From assembly GCA_044228685.1 (NCBI GenBank), contig JBGAUL010000003.1, positions 62,001 through 126,000 of the forward strand: a DNA stretch of 64,000 bases. Reading direction: 5' to 3'. Shown here piece by piece: positions 35,659 through 43,967 of the stretch. The translations under genes were made by a program, and so were the position numbers. This stretch comes from JBBATK01 sp044228685 (GTDB lineage Bacteria; Bacteroidota; Ignavibacteria; Kapaibacteriales; NICIL-2). The notes under the pieces are model-generated. The model saw only the letters and a program-made list of their open reading frames with translations, ran no database searches and was not told the DNA's origin. How positions within the stretch are numbered: position 1 is the first letter of the stretch; each line of letters opens with the position of its first letter.

Positions 35659-37842
35659 CTATGTCGTCGTCTCGTCCTCTTCGCGCACCAATCGCAGATC
35701 TATTTGTCGTTTATCCAGCTGCACCTTCGTGATTTGAACGCGAATTCTCTTACCAAAACCCAACACTTCTTTGGTTCTGCGACCCACCAGACGGTACTTA
35801 GGTTCATCGTGGTAGTAGTAGTCGCCCGTCATTTCGCGGATGTGCAACAAGCCTTCCGCATAAATCTCATCGACCAGCACAAACACGCCGTAGCCGGTCA
35901 CACCGGTAATCGTTCCCATCATTTCGTCGCCAATATGCTGTCGCGCCATGAGCACCTGCGCCAGCTTCGACGATGCACGCTCGGCATCAACTGCAAAGCG
36001 TTCCTGAATAGAACAGTGTTCGGCGATCTCCTCCAAATGCTCGTGCAGTTGGGCGATGCGCTTATCGCTTGGTTTCTGCATCGCGTATTCTTTGAGCAAC
36101 CTGTGCACCACTACATCCGGGTAGCGGCGTATGGGAGACGTGAAGTGAGTGTAATTCTTAAAGCCCAATCCATAATGACCAACATTGAAGCCCGAGTACT
36201 TGGCTTTGGCCATTGAACGCAGTAGTATCTGGTTGATGACGTTGGATTCCGGTCGCTCGCTCAAACTCTGGAGCAACACATTGATATCTCGACTTGAATA
36301 ATTCTTCGTCGGCACATCCACACCAAGAGTACGCACAAATGCCATAGCAGCATTGAGCTTCTCCTCATCCGGATCATCGTGGATACGGTACATGAAAGGC
36401 AGCGTGTTCTTGAGCTTCATGGCCTTGGATAGCTTTACGATGTGTTCTGTGACGGTTTGATTTGCTGCGAGCATGCACTCCTCCACCAAACCGGTTGCAT
36501 CCGTGCGACGCTTGAGTGTTGCTCGGACCGGATTCTTAGTCTCGTCGAGTACAAAGCGAATTTCACTCGTTTCAAAATCAATTCCGCCTTGTTGAAAGCG
36601 ACGTTGACGAAGCGTGAGTGCGAGCTTCTGCAGGTCCATGATGAGGTCCGAAAACTCATCTTCCTTGCCATCGATAATCTTCTGCACCTCGTCGTAGGTA
36701 AATCGTCGCTTTGAGTGTATCAGTGTTTCCTCAACGCGATGACTCTTCAAGATTCCACGCGAGCTGAATTCCATGAAAACGGAGAAGGTGCGACGATCCT
36801 GGTGCGGGACGAGTGAGCACACGTTGTTTGAGAGCACTTCGGGAAGCATTGGAACCACGCGGTCAACCAAGTAATAACTGTTGGCGCGATCCAGAGCTTC
36901 GCGATCAAGAACAGAATGTTCTTCGACGTATGAACTCACATCGGCGATATGCACACCGAGTTCTACGTTGCCGTTGTCGAGATGACGCAGTGATAGCGCG
37001 TCGTCGAAATCCTTTGCGTCATCCGGATCGATAGTGATCACGCGTTCAGCACGTAAGTCAGTGCGACCTTCTGCACTGATCTCTTGCTTGGATGAGCGCA
37101 GTGCTTCTGCTTCAACACTTGGCGAGAATGCGGTTGGCAGACGGAACTCTTTAACGATGGCATCGAATTCAACACGTATTACTCCGGCACGTCCGAGCAC
37201 CTCGATTATCTCGGCTTCAGGATTCATGTGCGGGTTATCCCAGCGAAGGAATCGTGCAACGACTTTATCACCGGATTTTGCGCCGGCAGTGTTGCGTTTT
37301 GAGACGAGGAAATCGAGGAAGTAGTTCTCTTCATCCGGACGGAAGAAGATGTAGTCGCCATCAATCTCAAGCGTTCCCGCGATTGGGGTCATGTTACGGC
37401 GAACAACATTGACGACTTCACCTCGAGGTTTCTTGTTCGGTCGCAATGCCAACAACTTCACTTCAACCATGTCGCCGTGAAGTCCCGTTAGCATATCATG
37501 TCGTTTGATATGAATGCGTGGAAACTCAGGATCGTTTGTCTCGACATAACCGCTGGTTTCGTAGTCGAGAACAAGCGTACCACTGAATGAGGACTTGTCG
37601 GCTTTGGAAGCCAGCACATAACGACGTCGTGTTGTTTTTCGAATGCGATCTTCTTCAATCAATGTATCGATCGCAGCTCGCAGAACTTCGTATTGTGGTG
37701 AGTGTGAAGCGATTCCGACCGCTGCACTAATCTCGTTGATCTTGAGGGGAATAGTTGAGCGACGAATCAGCTCATACACGCTCGTGCGCAGATCGTCGGG
37801 AGTCGACGAAGCGCTCGTGCTCTTCTTTGTTTTCTTTTTCAT
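35659..37842 (-). CDS. rnr: Ribonuclease R
   Basis: A protein of 727 residues. Winged-helix start (about 15-75), cold-shock domains (about 85-215), RNB catalytic domain with the Asp cluster IDPDDAKDFDDA at 271-282, YYLVDRVVPMLPEVLSN, then the C-terminal S1 domain (GTITGVTGYGVFVLVDEIYA). It degrades structured RNA 3' to 5'. It starts 33 bp after the stop of the GAF/GGDEF-like gene, so the two are probably cotranscribed. The C-terminal tail is short compared with the long basic tail of E. coli RNase R. Confidence 0.95.
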   Translation of the reverse strand: MKKKTKKSTSASSTPDDLRTSVYELIRRSTIPLKINEISAAVGIASHSPQYEVLRAAIDTLIEEDRIRKTTRRRYVLASKADKSSFSGTLVLDYETSGYVETNDPEFPRIHIKRHDMLTGLHGDMVEVKLLALRPNKKPRGEVVNVVRRNMTPIAGTLEIDGDYIFFRPDEENYFLDFLVSKRNTAGAKSGDKVVARFLRWDNPHMNPEAEIIEVLGRAGVIRVEFDAIVKEFRLPTAFSPSVEAEALRSSKQEISAEGRTDLRAERVITIDPDDAKDFDDALSLRHLDNGNVELGVHIADVSSYVEEHSVLDREALDRANSYYLVDRVVPMLPEVLSNNVCSLVPHQDRRTFSVFMEFSSRGILKSHRVEETLIHSKRRFTYDEVQKIIDGKEDEFSDLIMDLQKLALTLRQRRFQQGGIDFETSEIRFVLDETKNPVRATLKRRTDATGLVEECMLAANQTVTEHIVKLSKAMKLKNTLPFMYRIHDDPDEEKLNAAMAFVRTLGVDVPTKNYSSRDINVLLQSLSERPESNVINQILLRSMAKAKYSGFNVGHYGLGFKNYTHFTSPIRRYPDVVVHRLLKEYAMQKPSDKRIAQLHEHLEEIAEHCSIQERFAVDAERASSKLAQVLMARQHIGDEMMGTITGVTGYGVFVLVDEIYAEGLLHIREMTGDYYYHDEPKYRLVGRRTKEVLGFGKRIRVQITKVQLDKRQIDLRLVREEDETTT

Positions 37843-37875
37843 GTGTAGAGGAATTGCTGGCTGCCGAGCATGGGC

Positions 37876-40533
37876 TTAGGCGAAGACAACAACATTGTTG
37901 GTTTTGGCCGATGCAAGCTCCATGGCTCGTCCGGCATTGGTCAGTAGGGACTCTGCGTTATCATCGGCTATAGCCTTTGCAACTCCGATGCTAACTGTGA
38001 CCGTATAGCGTTTCTTATTTATTTCTTTGACACTGATTGCAATTTCTTTGCGAAGTCGCTCAGCCCAGATTTGGGATTCGTTGTCCTTTGCTCCGGCCAT
38101 TATTACCGCGATGATATTATCATCGACTCGTCCAAGCGCATCATAACTACGAACAACCTTGCGTACGAGCGATAAGACGTGCATGAAAATCTCTTCTTTG
38201 TCAGCTTGACCAAGTTGATGTTCGATGGCATTGTATCGATCGATAGACACAAGGACGGCGACGAGGGGTACTTTGTTGTCTCGCGCGCGCACAAGCTCTT
38301 CGTCCAATCGACTGATAAAGGCCGCTGAATTGAGCAATCCGGTGCTTTCATCAAGCAAAGCCGACTTCTTCAGCATCTTCTGGAAGTGAATTTGTTCGAG
38401 TATAATCCCCGTTTGTTCACCGATTGTTTCCAGAATAGCGATATCGCGCTGGGTGAGTTGTGAAGCGTGTCCTTCAACAAACAATGCACCGTAGCAATTA
38501 GCTGTAGACTTGAGCGGCACGGCGATGAAGAAGCCATTATCCAATGGAACTTCTCCCGCATGATAACGACAAACACCTTTTTCAACCGGCGAGACGCAGA
38601 TCGTAGAACCGCGGAAAATTGTTTTCGAAACCAACGATCCGTCGATGTTTATCGATTGTCCGGTCAGTCGTTCAACTTCCGGCTTGGTCGAATTCAAATG
38701 ATGCAATGTCCAGCGCTCATTCTGACGATCGAAGAGCACAACGCCGATGGTTTGTGATTCGACAATCGACGCCGACGATTCTGCAAGTGCCGATGCAATC
38801 ATCTGCATCGTCACACCGGGTTTATTAACCAGTGAACGGAAATGAGCCAGTGCTTCGAGTGTACGCGAAGACTGCAGCAAGTCGTACTTACCGGTGTAGC
38901 TCTGCGTTAGACCGCTAATGAGCTTCGTAAAATGTCCAAGCGAACCAATGGTGATTTCATCATAAGCATCGTCCTGGGTTGAGTCAGCACACAGAACGCC
39001 AATCACCGTATGATTCAGAAACACCGGAACACCAACGAATGAAGTCGTGCCGGCAGGATGCGAATAATATGGGATCAAATCAGACTGCGCTGAAGGCTTG
39101 ATTTCCGTCAAGATCTCCGGTCGTCCGCTGCGTGCAATCTGCGACACCATATCCAAACCAAGCGGATACTTGCGTTGCTGACGGAATGCATCCGGTGCGT
39201 CGGTAATATGCGTCTCAAGTACTAACTCATCTTGTTCAAGATTGACCCAGAAGAATGCAGCTGTACGAGCGTTCATCATGGAGCGGATCACCATCAAGAC
39301 GCGGGACAAGAGGTAGTCAAATTCTTTACGCGGCTCTTCATCACTTGGATGCTCAGCATCGTCGATGAGGTTTGCCATTGCCAATAGGAGCTGTCGCTGT
39401 TTGGCAACTGCTTGTGGGTCTGCCGGAGCTGCCGGTGCAACAACCGCTTCCACAGCCGGCACTGACGCTATCTCATGCGCTGTCGCATCCTTGCCAATTG
39501 GCAAAGGCACTGCTTCAGCAAACATGGGCATCTCTGCAAGCTCTGCGTTGGCACTTGCGTGTTCGTCTTCTGCAGATTCACTGTCTTGTGTTAACGCTTC
39601 GACAATCGGTGCTATCGGAGCTGATTGAGTTTTAGATTCCGCAACAGTTTTCGCGGAGCCAGTCTCTGTTTTCTTTGTCTCGTTCTTTGTCTCGTTCTTT
39701 GTCTCGCTCTTTGGCGCAACAGCACTTTCTTCTCTCTGCGCTTTTGTTTCCTTTGGTGTAACTACACTGATCGGTTGTTCAACCAGGTCTGATGAGTCAG
39801 ACTCAGAAGCCGGTCGCTTTGCACTACTCGGAGTAGCCTTTGGCTCTTCGCCTTCTGCTGACGAGCCTTTGCCTGATGGTGTTCTTCTGCTAAAGGAATC
39901 TTGACGTGGTGTTTCGCTTGTTGGAGTGGCCTCTTTCTTCTCGGAGCTTAGTGCTGCATCATCAGCGCTTGTGTTGACACGCGCTTTAATGCGCATGCCG
40001 GAGATTTCATCGTTGAAGTCTGTTGGGATATCATCATCAACCAGGCTACGGGAGGTGCTGCTTAGTTCGTTCTTGTAGGCGCTGGCGCGACGAGTAACAA
40101 CAGGCGGTTCAGCGGCACCGTCGGTGTCGTCGAAGCGCATACGCTTTGGTGCTGCGCTGCTACGACTTTCTTGAGCGGGTGATGCTTCAACTGATTCTTC
40201 GCGTTCAACGCGACCGGTGGGCACATCGTCGCCGCCGAAATTCGATTCAAAGTCATCAAACACATAGCGTGTTCCACCTGCTTCTTTGCGAACCTTGACG
40301 CTGAGTTCAACCGGTTGACTCGGTGCAGGACGTTTCAGTTCAACGCGCTCTTTAAGACGAGCGCTGAGATTCATGAACAACACGACGCCGGCTAAGAGCG
40401 CAATGCACGCACCGATGAGGCGAACGGGAAGTTCATCGAGGAAGACAAGGAAGAATAGACCGATGACGATCACGACGATATAGATCGTGTCGGACCGCAC
40501 GAGGTATTTGCTTAAATCAAATTTTGAGATCAT
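37876..40533 (-). CDS. Membrane GAF/GGDEF-like signalling protein with long disordered linker
   Basis: An 885-residue protein from the ATG at 40533. Two membrane helices lie at about 17-55 (IYIVVIVIGLFFLVFL, LIGACIALLAGVVLFM). Residues 70-370 are Ser/Glu/Lys/Ala-rich and look disordered, including three NETK-like repeats. Two GAF domains follow (about 380-545 and 555-705; GVPVFLNHTVIGVLCAD, LLDSTGLL-like linker). The C-terminal GGDEF fold (about 722-885) has TGLLNSAAF and SIGVAKA, but the signature GG(D/E)EF reads GRVDDN. Cyclic-di-GMP synthesis is therefore doubtful. rnr follows 33 bp downstream. It may be a degenerate GGDEF sensor or scaffold. Confidence 0.82.
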   Translation of the reverse strand: MISKFDLSKYLVRSDTIYIVVIVIGLFFLVFLDELPVRLIGACIALLAGVVLFMNLSARLKERVELKRPAPSQPVELSVKVRKEAGGTRYVFDDFESNFGGDDVPTGRVEREESVEASPAQESRSSAAPKRMRFDDTDGAAEPPVVTRRASAYKNELSSTSRSLVDDDIPTDFNDEISGMRIKARVNTSADDAALSSEKKEATPTSETPRQDSFSRRTPSGKGSSAEGEEPKATPSSAKRPASESDSSDLVEQPISVVTPKETKAQREESAVAPKSETKNETKNETKKTETGSAKTVAESKTQSAPIAPIVEALTQDSESAEDEHASANAELAEMPMFAEAVPLPIGKDATAHEIASVPAVEAVVAPAAPADPQAVAKQRQLLLAMANLIDDAEHPSDEEPRKEFDYLLSRVLMVIRSMMNARTAAFFWVNLEQDELVLETHITDAPDAFRQQRKYPLGLDMVSQIARSGRPEILTEIKPSAQSDLIPYYSHPAGTTSFVGVPVFLNHTVIGVLCADSTQDDAYDEITIGSLGHFTKLISGLTQSYTGKYDLLQSSRTLEALAHFRSLVNKPGVTMQMIASALAESSASIVESQTIGVVLFDRQNERWTLHHLNSTKPEVERLTGQSINIDGSLVSKTIFRGSTICVSPVEKGVCRYHAGEVPLDNGFFIAVPLKSTANCYGALFVEGHASQLTQRDIAILETIGEQTGIILEQIHFQKMLKKSALLDESTGLLNSAAFISRLDEELVRARDNKVPLVAVLVSIDRYNAIEHQLGQADKEEIFMHVLSLVRKVVRSYDALGRVDDNIIAVIMAGAKDNESQIWAERLRKEIAISVKEINKKRYTVTVSIGVAKAIADDNAESLLTNAGRAMELASAKTNNVVVFA
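39671..39706 (-). repeat. Three exact 12-bp tandem repeats inside the GAF/GGDEF-like gene
   Basis: TTCTTTGTCTCG occurs at 39671, 39683 and 39695 (plus-strand reading). The repeats encode a short Asn-Glu-Thr-Lys repeat in the disordered linker, keep the frame, and probably vary by slippage between strains. Confidence 0.85.
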
Positions 40534-40668
40534 TGTTCGATCTGTTGTGAACAGGTCCCCGCATAAGGTGCGGCACAACTGCTGCTGTTGTGTAGACTGC
40601 CCAGGGCGTACAAAGATACAATTTGCCGCGTCATAGCGATGGAGACTTTCGCCGACCCGGATCGGGAA

Positions 40669-41676
40669 TTATTTCAAGAGCACGACATTCATCGTGGTAA
40701 CCTTGATCTGATGTAAACCTTGAGTTTCTTTGCTTTGTGGATTCGTCATTGTCGCATCGAGCTCCTGCTTTGCCGTCGTGTTCTTCCGCAAAGTGTAACC
40801 TCCCTTAGCGTCAACGAGAGCTGAGCCCTCGCCGCTGATGGCACCGGTTTTAACTGTAACCGGGACGTTCTTGCGAACAAGGACTATTTGACCGGTCATC
40901 GAGGCTTTAATCTCCGCAACGGTTCTCGACTGCAGTGATGAAAGCTTCACGACGTTGTACTTCATCGTCGTATTAGCAATAAAGAGCGGTGGTACTTCTT
41001 GCGAAGACGTTTTTGACCAACTCATATCTGCTCCAAGCGCACTATCGGGCAATGATTGATTCTCTTGTGCCATGAGCTGGGCATAATAGACGGTTTTAAT
41101 CTGATCAGATACTTGTGTGCGTGCTTCTTCCGGAATTTTCTTTTCAGAGTTATTCATGATGCGATTGACTATGGCTGCCACGCCGCTCACATCCTGTACG
41201 CGACCACGTGAGTCCATTTGTATAGTCACTTCTTCACCAAGCAGTGCCGTCACTCCGACATACTTAGGATTACGTTTATCCGCAGAATCATTTGAGTTGA
41301 AATGAATGTCTTGATTATCCGGCCCCATTCCGCGCGTCTTCTGATCCGACACCAGCGAGTCATAGCGAATCGTCAGCGTAATAATTCCATCACGAACTGA
41401 TTTAATGGCTTTGGTATAATAAGCGCGGGTGTGATTTGTGACCGACACTGTGTCTTCTTGCGTCAAAGTCTCAACTTGATCTAAGCGATAATGGAATTGT
41501 TCACCAGCTGTATAGTGCAATTCCAGGCTCGTCATTTTCTGTTCAGCTGCCGGCAAGGGCTTCATTGCAGTGGTATCTACCAGTTGTTCTGCTTCAGCTT
41601 GAGGTTGATTTGTTTTCTGAGAACAAGAGAGGATGACGCAGAGAGGAATAAGACAAAGAAGGCTACGAATGCTCAT
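40669..41676 (-). CDS. Lipoprotein of unknown function (DUF6263-like)
   Basis: A protein of 335 residues with a lipoprotein signal (SLLCLIPLCVILSC; lipobox ILSC). ATG at 41676 chosen for the signal peptide; a longer frame to 41799 would run through the upstream terminator. The mature part has an Ala/Glu/Gln linker and then a beta-rich domain (LELHYTAGEQFHYRLDQVET, GEEVTIQMDSRGRVQDVSGV) resembling the DUF6263 family of secreted Bacteroidota proteins. No catalytic motif. It follows a gene of similar general layout on the same strand. Function unknown. Confidence 0.68.
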   Translation of the reverse strand: MSIRSLLCLIPLCVILSCSQKTNQPQAEAEQLVDTTAMKPLPAAEQKMTSLELHYTAGEQFHYRLDQVETLTQEDTVSVTNHTRAYYTKAIKSVRDGIITLTIRYDSLVSDQKTRGMGPDNQDIHFNSNDSADKRNPKYVGVTALLGEEVTIQMDSRGRVQDVSGVAAIVNRIMNNSEKKIPEEARTQVSDQIKTVYYAQLMAQENQSLPDSALGADMSWSKTSSQEVPPLFIANTTMKYNVVKLSSLQSRTVAEIKASMTGQIVLVRKNVPVTVKTGAISGEGSALVDAKGGYTLRKNTTAKQELDATMTNPQSKETQGLHQIKVTTMNVVLLK

Positions 41677-41692
41677 GATGGGTCGTGATTGA

Positions 41693-41724
41693 TAAACAAA
41701 ACCGCGCACCTTCAGGGTGCACGG
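41693..41724 (-). terminator. Rho-independent terminator of the secreted protein gene at 41769-42779
   Basis: On the minus strand a 9-bp GC-rich stem (CCGTGCACC with GGTGCGCGG, one G-T pair), a short loop, then TTTTGTTT. It lies 45 bp after the stop at 41769 and only 17 bp before the ATG of the next lipoprotein gene. Confidence 0.8.
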
Positions 41725-41768
41725 CTTGTACAAAACTACAATGTTTCGGTCGTAAAGGCAGAGCCTGT

Positions 41769-42779
41769 TTAATAGGCCAGCTGTCCAAGCAGCTTCCAAC
41801 TATAAACCGAACGCACGGTTTCACTAAAGACTTCATTGCGAATTTTAGCTCGCATGGTGGTCACGAAATCAGAAACCGCAGACGTTATGTAGCCACTCTT
41901 ATGCAACTGCATACTATGACGTCCTTTGCCCTTTCCATCGAGAATATCAACCATATTCTCAATCTTATACAATCGCTGTTTGCCGGGCAAGACATAGAGG
42001 TTGTTCGACTGTGTTTCGAGCGTGTACACATTGCGTGTGTAGGAAGCGATGTGTGTAGCTGCTGAGTCGTCGCGACAATCAATTCCGTCAACCTTGATAA
42101 AGTATGGCTTTCTCCATGTAGAATCTTTATGCACCCGGGCATTCGGCAGTGTACCTTTTTGAACATCGGAGAATTGCGCCAGCGAGGTTGTGGAGATACC
42201 ATTTAGCCATATGAAAGTGCGCATGGAATCAAGAACGCCTTTGCCGTATTGGTCGATGTAATCGCGCAGCCAATCCAACATTTCACCTTGGGTACTTACA
42301 ACTTCCCAGTAGGGAGAAATCTTCATGGTGAACTCACGGTTGACAGGGACGGTCGCTGCAATAAGATCAGGGAAAGTCATTTCCATGTTCGACTGATCGT
42401 CGTACCTAATCACTGCATCACCGCTCTGGAAGCGATAGCGCACAGAATCGACGTTTACTAGTAACTCCAGCACCCCATCGGTCGGATCCTTGGGAGCCTT
42501 CATTTGCATGAAGTAGATCACATCGCGTGAGTAGTCGAGGGTAGAGCTATCGCTGTAAATACGATGCACCATGGTGCTGTCGTGATAGGCGTAGGCAAAG
42601 ACTCTTCCCGGAGGGAATACTTGCGCTAGCTTATTCATGACGGGTAGTGGAGTACTCTCGGCGGCTTGCAATCCCACACCTGCGCCCTTCTTTTGCGCTT
42701 CGAGTTCGAAGCTGAAGGTGATCAGGAGAAGGGACAGCAAGAAAATTCCCTGTGCAATGCGTTGTAAAGCTTGGCTCAT
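41769..42779 (-). CDS. Secreted protein of unknown function
   Basis: A protein of 336 residues with a signal peptide (IAQGIFLLSLLLITFSFELE, then AQ). The mature chain is beta-rich with repeated Asp/Tyr-containing strands (DSSTLDYSRDVIYFMQM, VLELLVNVDSVRYRF) and a central MKISPYWEVVSTQGEMLDWL that recalls the sp-x-GEV pattern of DUF6263 proteins. It may be a distant paralogue of the lipoprotein downstream. No enzyme motif. It starts 39 bp after the Nudix gene and has its own terminator. Confidence 0.65.
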   Translation of the reverse strand: MSQALQRIAQGIFLLSLLLITFSFELEAQKKGAGVGLQAAESTPLPVMNKLAQVFPPGRVFAYAYHDSTMVHRIYSDSSTLDYSRDVIYFMQMKAPKDPTDGVLELLVNVDSVRYRFQSGDAVIRYDDQSNMEMTFPDLIAATVPVNREFTMKISPYWEVVSTQGEMLDWLRDYIDQYGKGVLDSMRTFIWLNGISTTSLAQFSDVQKGTLPNARVHKDSTWRKPYFIKVDGIDCRDDSAATHIASYTRNVYTLETQSNNLYVLPGKQRLYKIENMVDILDGKGKGRHSMQLHKSGYITSAVSDFVTTMRAKIRNEVFSETVRSVYSWKLLGQLAY

Positions 42780-42818
42780 CGTGTGTGTCTTTCGGTAGTA
42801 CTACCAATAATCATTCCC

Positions 42819-43373
42819 TTAGGAACTTGTTTCATGAGCTGAATGTGAATGGACGCGATAAAGCGACCACGCAGCCAGCGTCATACCATCCCACAAGTGA
42901 CCGGAGGCAATTGACTCGTCAATCTCCCGTGCGCTCATGCGAAAAATCTCAAACTCTTCAGTGGCTTCCGGTTGAGCTGTACCCGCGCTGAGACCGGTTG
43001 CAAGGAACACATGACAGAGTTCATTGCTTAGCCCGTTCATCGGGTTGAAGAACCCTAGCTTCTTCCACTCTGAAGCGCGATAGCCACTTTCTTCTTCCAG
43101 CTCGAGTTGAGCTTGCTGAAGAGCATCTACGCCTTCAGGCAAACCACCACCGGGAAACTCCAGACTTTCTCGTTGGTTGAGATAGCGGAACTGATTCGTG
43201 AGAACGAAACAACCGTCAACATCTTGTGCAACGATAAAAACAGAGCCGAAGGTACTGGCGTAAAAATAGTCGGTCTCTGCTCCATTTGGCAGACGATAAC
43301 GATCCCTCTTGTATTGCCAATAGGGATTTGTATCAATGATTTCACTCGAAATTCCATCGAGTCGGTGTACCAT
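42819..43373 (-). CDS. Nudix hydrolase, ADP-ribose pyrophosphatase-like
   Basis: A protein of 184 residues. The Nudix-box region reads EFPGGGLPEGVDALQQAQ, then LELEEESGY. The metal-binding E-x-x-E-E core is kept, but the Arg of the REL signature is Leu and the first Glu is Val. The N-terminal VFIVAQDVDGCFVLTNQFRY and the overall length fit the ADP-ribose/nucleoside-diphosphate-sugar pyrophosphatase branch. Activity is likely but not certain given the changes. It lies 102 bp after ndk, with a perfect palindrome in its leader. Confidence 0.8.
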   Translation of the reverse strand: MVHRLDGISSEIIDTNPYWQYKRDRYRLPNGAETDYFYASTFGSVFIVAQDVDGCFVLTNQFRYLNQRESLEFPGGGLPEGVDALQQAQLELEEESGYRASEWKKLGFFNPMNGLSNELCHVFLATGLSAGTAQPEATEEFEIFRMSAREIDESIASGHLWDGMTLAAWSLYRVHSHSAHETSS

Positions 43374-43393
43374 GGTTCTGCCTCAAATGCTGA

Positions 43394-43415
43394 ACGGGAT
43401 GAATATTCATCCCGT
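43394..43415. promoter_or_regulatory. Perfect 22-bp palindrome upstream of the Nudix gene
   Basis: The half-site ACGGGATGAAT is followed directly by its exact complement, ATTCATCCCGT. It begins 20 bp upstream of the Nudix ATG and has no T-run, so it is an operator candidate or a leader hairpin rather than a terminator. Confidence 0.45.
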
Positions 43416-43434
43416 CCTTGGAAATTCTCTCTTT

Positions 43435-43458
43435 ACAACAGCGTTTTCACGCCGTTGT
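43435..43458. repeat. Hairpin after ndk
   Basis: ACAAC-A-GCG and CGC-C-GTTGT pair around a short loop with one mismatch, 18 bp after the ndk stop. It lacks a T-run and may only stabilise the ndk mRNA end. Confidence 0.3.
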
Positions 43459-43475
43459 TATGCTGCATACCTCAG

Positions 43476-43901
43476 TTAAGCAACGTTTGCTGCCAATTCA
43501 CGCCCGGTGAAGAAGAATGCGATTTCATTCAATGCATTCTCAACTGAATCTGATCCGTGAATCGCGTTTTCACCCTTCGATGAAGCAAAGCGCTTACGAA
43601 TTGTACCTTCTGCTGCTTCTGCCGGATCGGTTGAACCGATCAATGCGCGAAAATCAGCAACTGCATTGTCTTTTTCCAAAGCAATAGGTACGACCGCGCC
43701 ACTGCACATAAAGTTCACAAGCTCGCCATAAAAAGGACGCTCACGGTGAACTGCGTAAAATTCTTGGGCTTGAGCAGTTGACAAGCGTGTAAGCTGCATG
43801 CCCAACACGCGAAAACCTGCTGCTTGGATCTGCGCAATGATGTCGCCTGCGTGGTTCTTGCGTACTGCATCCGGTTTGATAATAGCTAATGTGCGTTCCA
43901 T
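43476..43901 (-). CDS. ndk: Nucleoside diphosphate kinase
   Basis: A protein of 141 residues. Seen: ERTLAIIKPDAV, the RPFYGELVNFM segment, and the phosphohistidine His115 in NAIHGSDSVENA. It moves the gamma-phosphate of ATP to other nucleoside diphosphates. Length is normal. It lies 66 bp after sucD on the same strand; sucD-ndk proximity is sensible because succinyl-CoA synthetase makes NTP. Confidence 0.97.
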   Translation of the reverse strand: MERTLAIIKPDAVRKNHAGDIIAQIQAAGFRVLGMQLTRLSTAQAQEFYAVHRERPFYGELVNFMCSGAVVPIALEKDNAVADFRALIGSTDPAEAAEGTIRKRFASSKGENAIHGSDSVENALNEIAFFFTGRELAANVA

Positions 43902-43967
43902 TTTCTTCTACAATTACTGGTGATACAATTGATGGTTTAGATCTTCTCTGTACTCAACTTCCTAGAC

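Noticed and set aside
35651..35672. Inverted repeat at the end of rnr as a terminator
   Set aside because: GAGACGAC/GTCGTCTC pair but the structure includes the rnr stop codon and has no following T-run.
39671..39706. 12-bp tandem repeats as a CRISPR or regulatory array
   Set aside because: The copies abut with no spacers and lie in frame inside a coding low-complexity linker.
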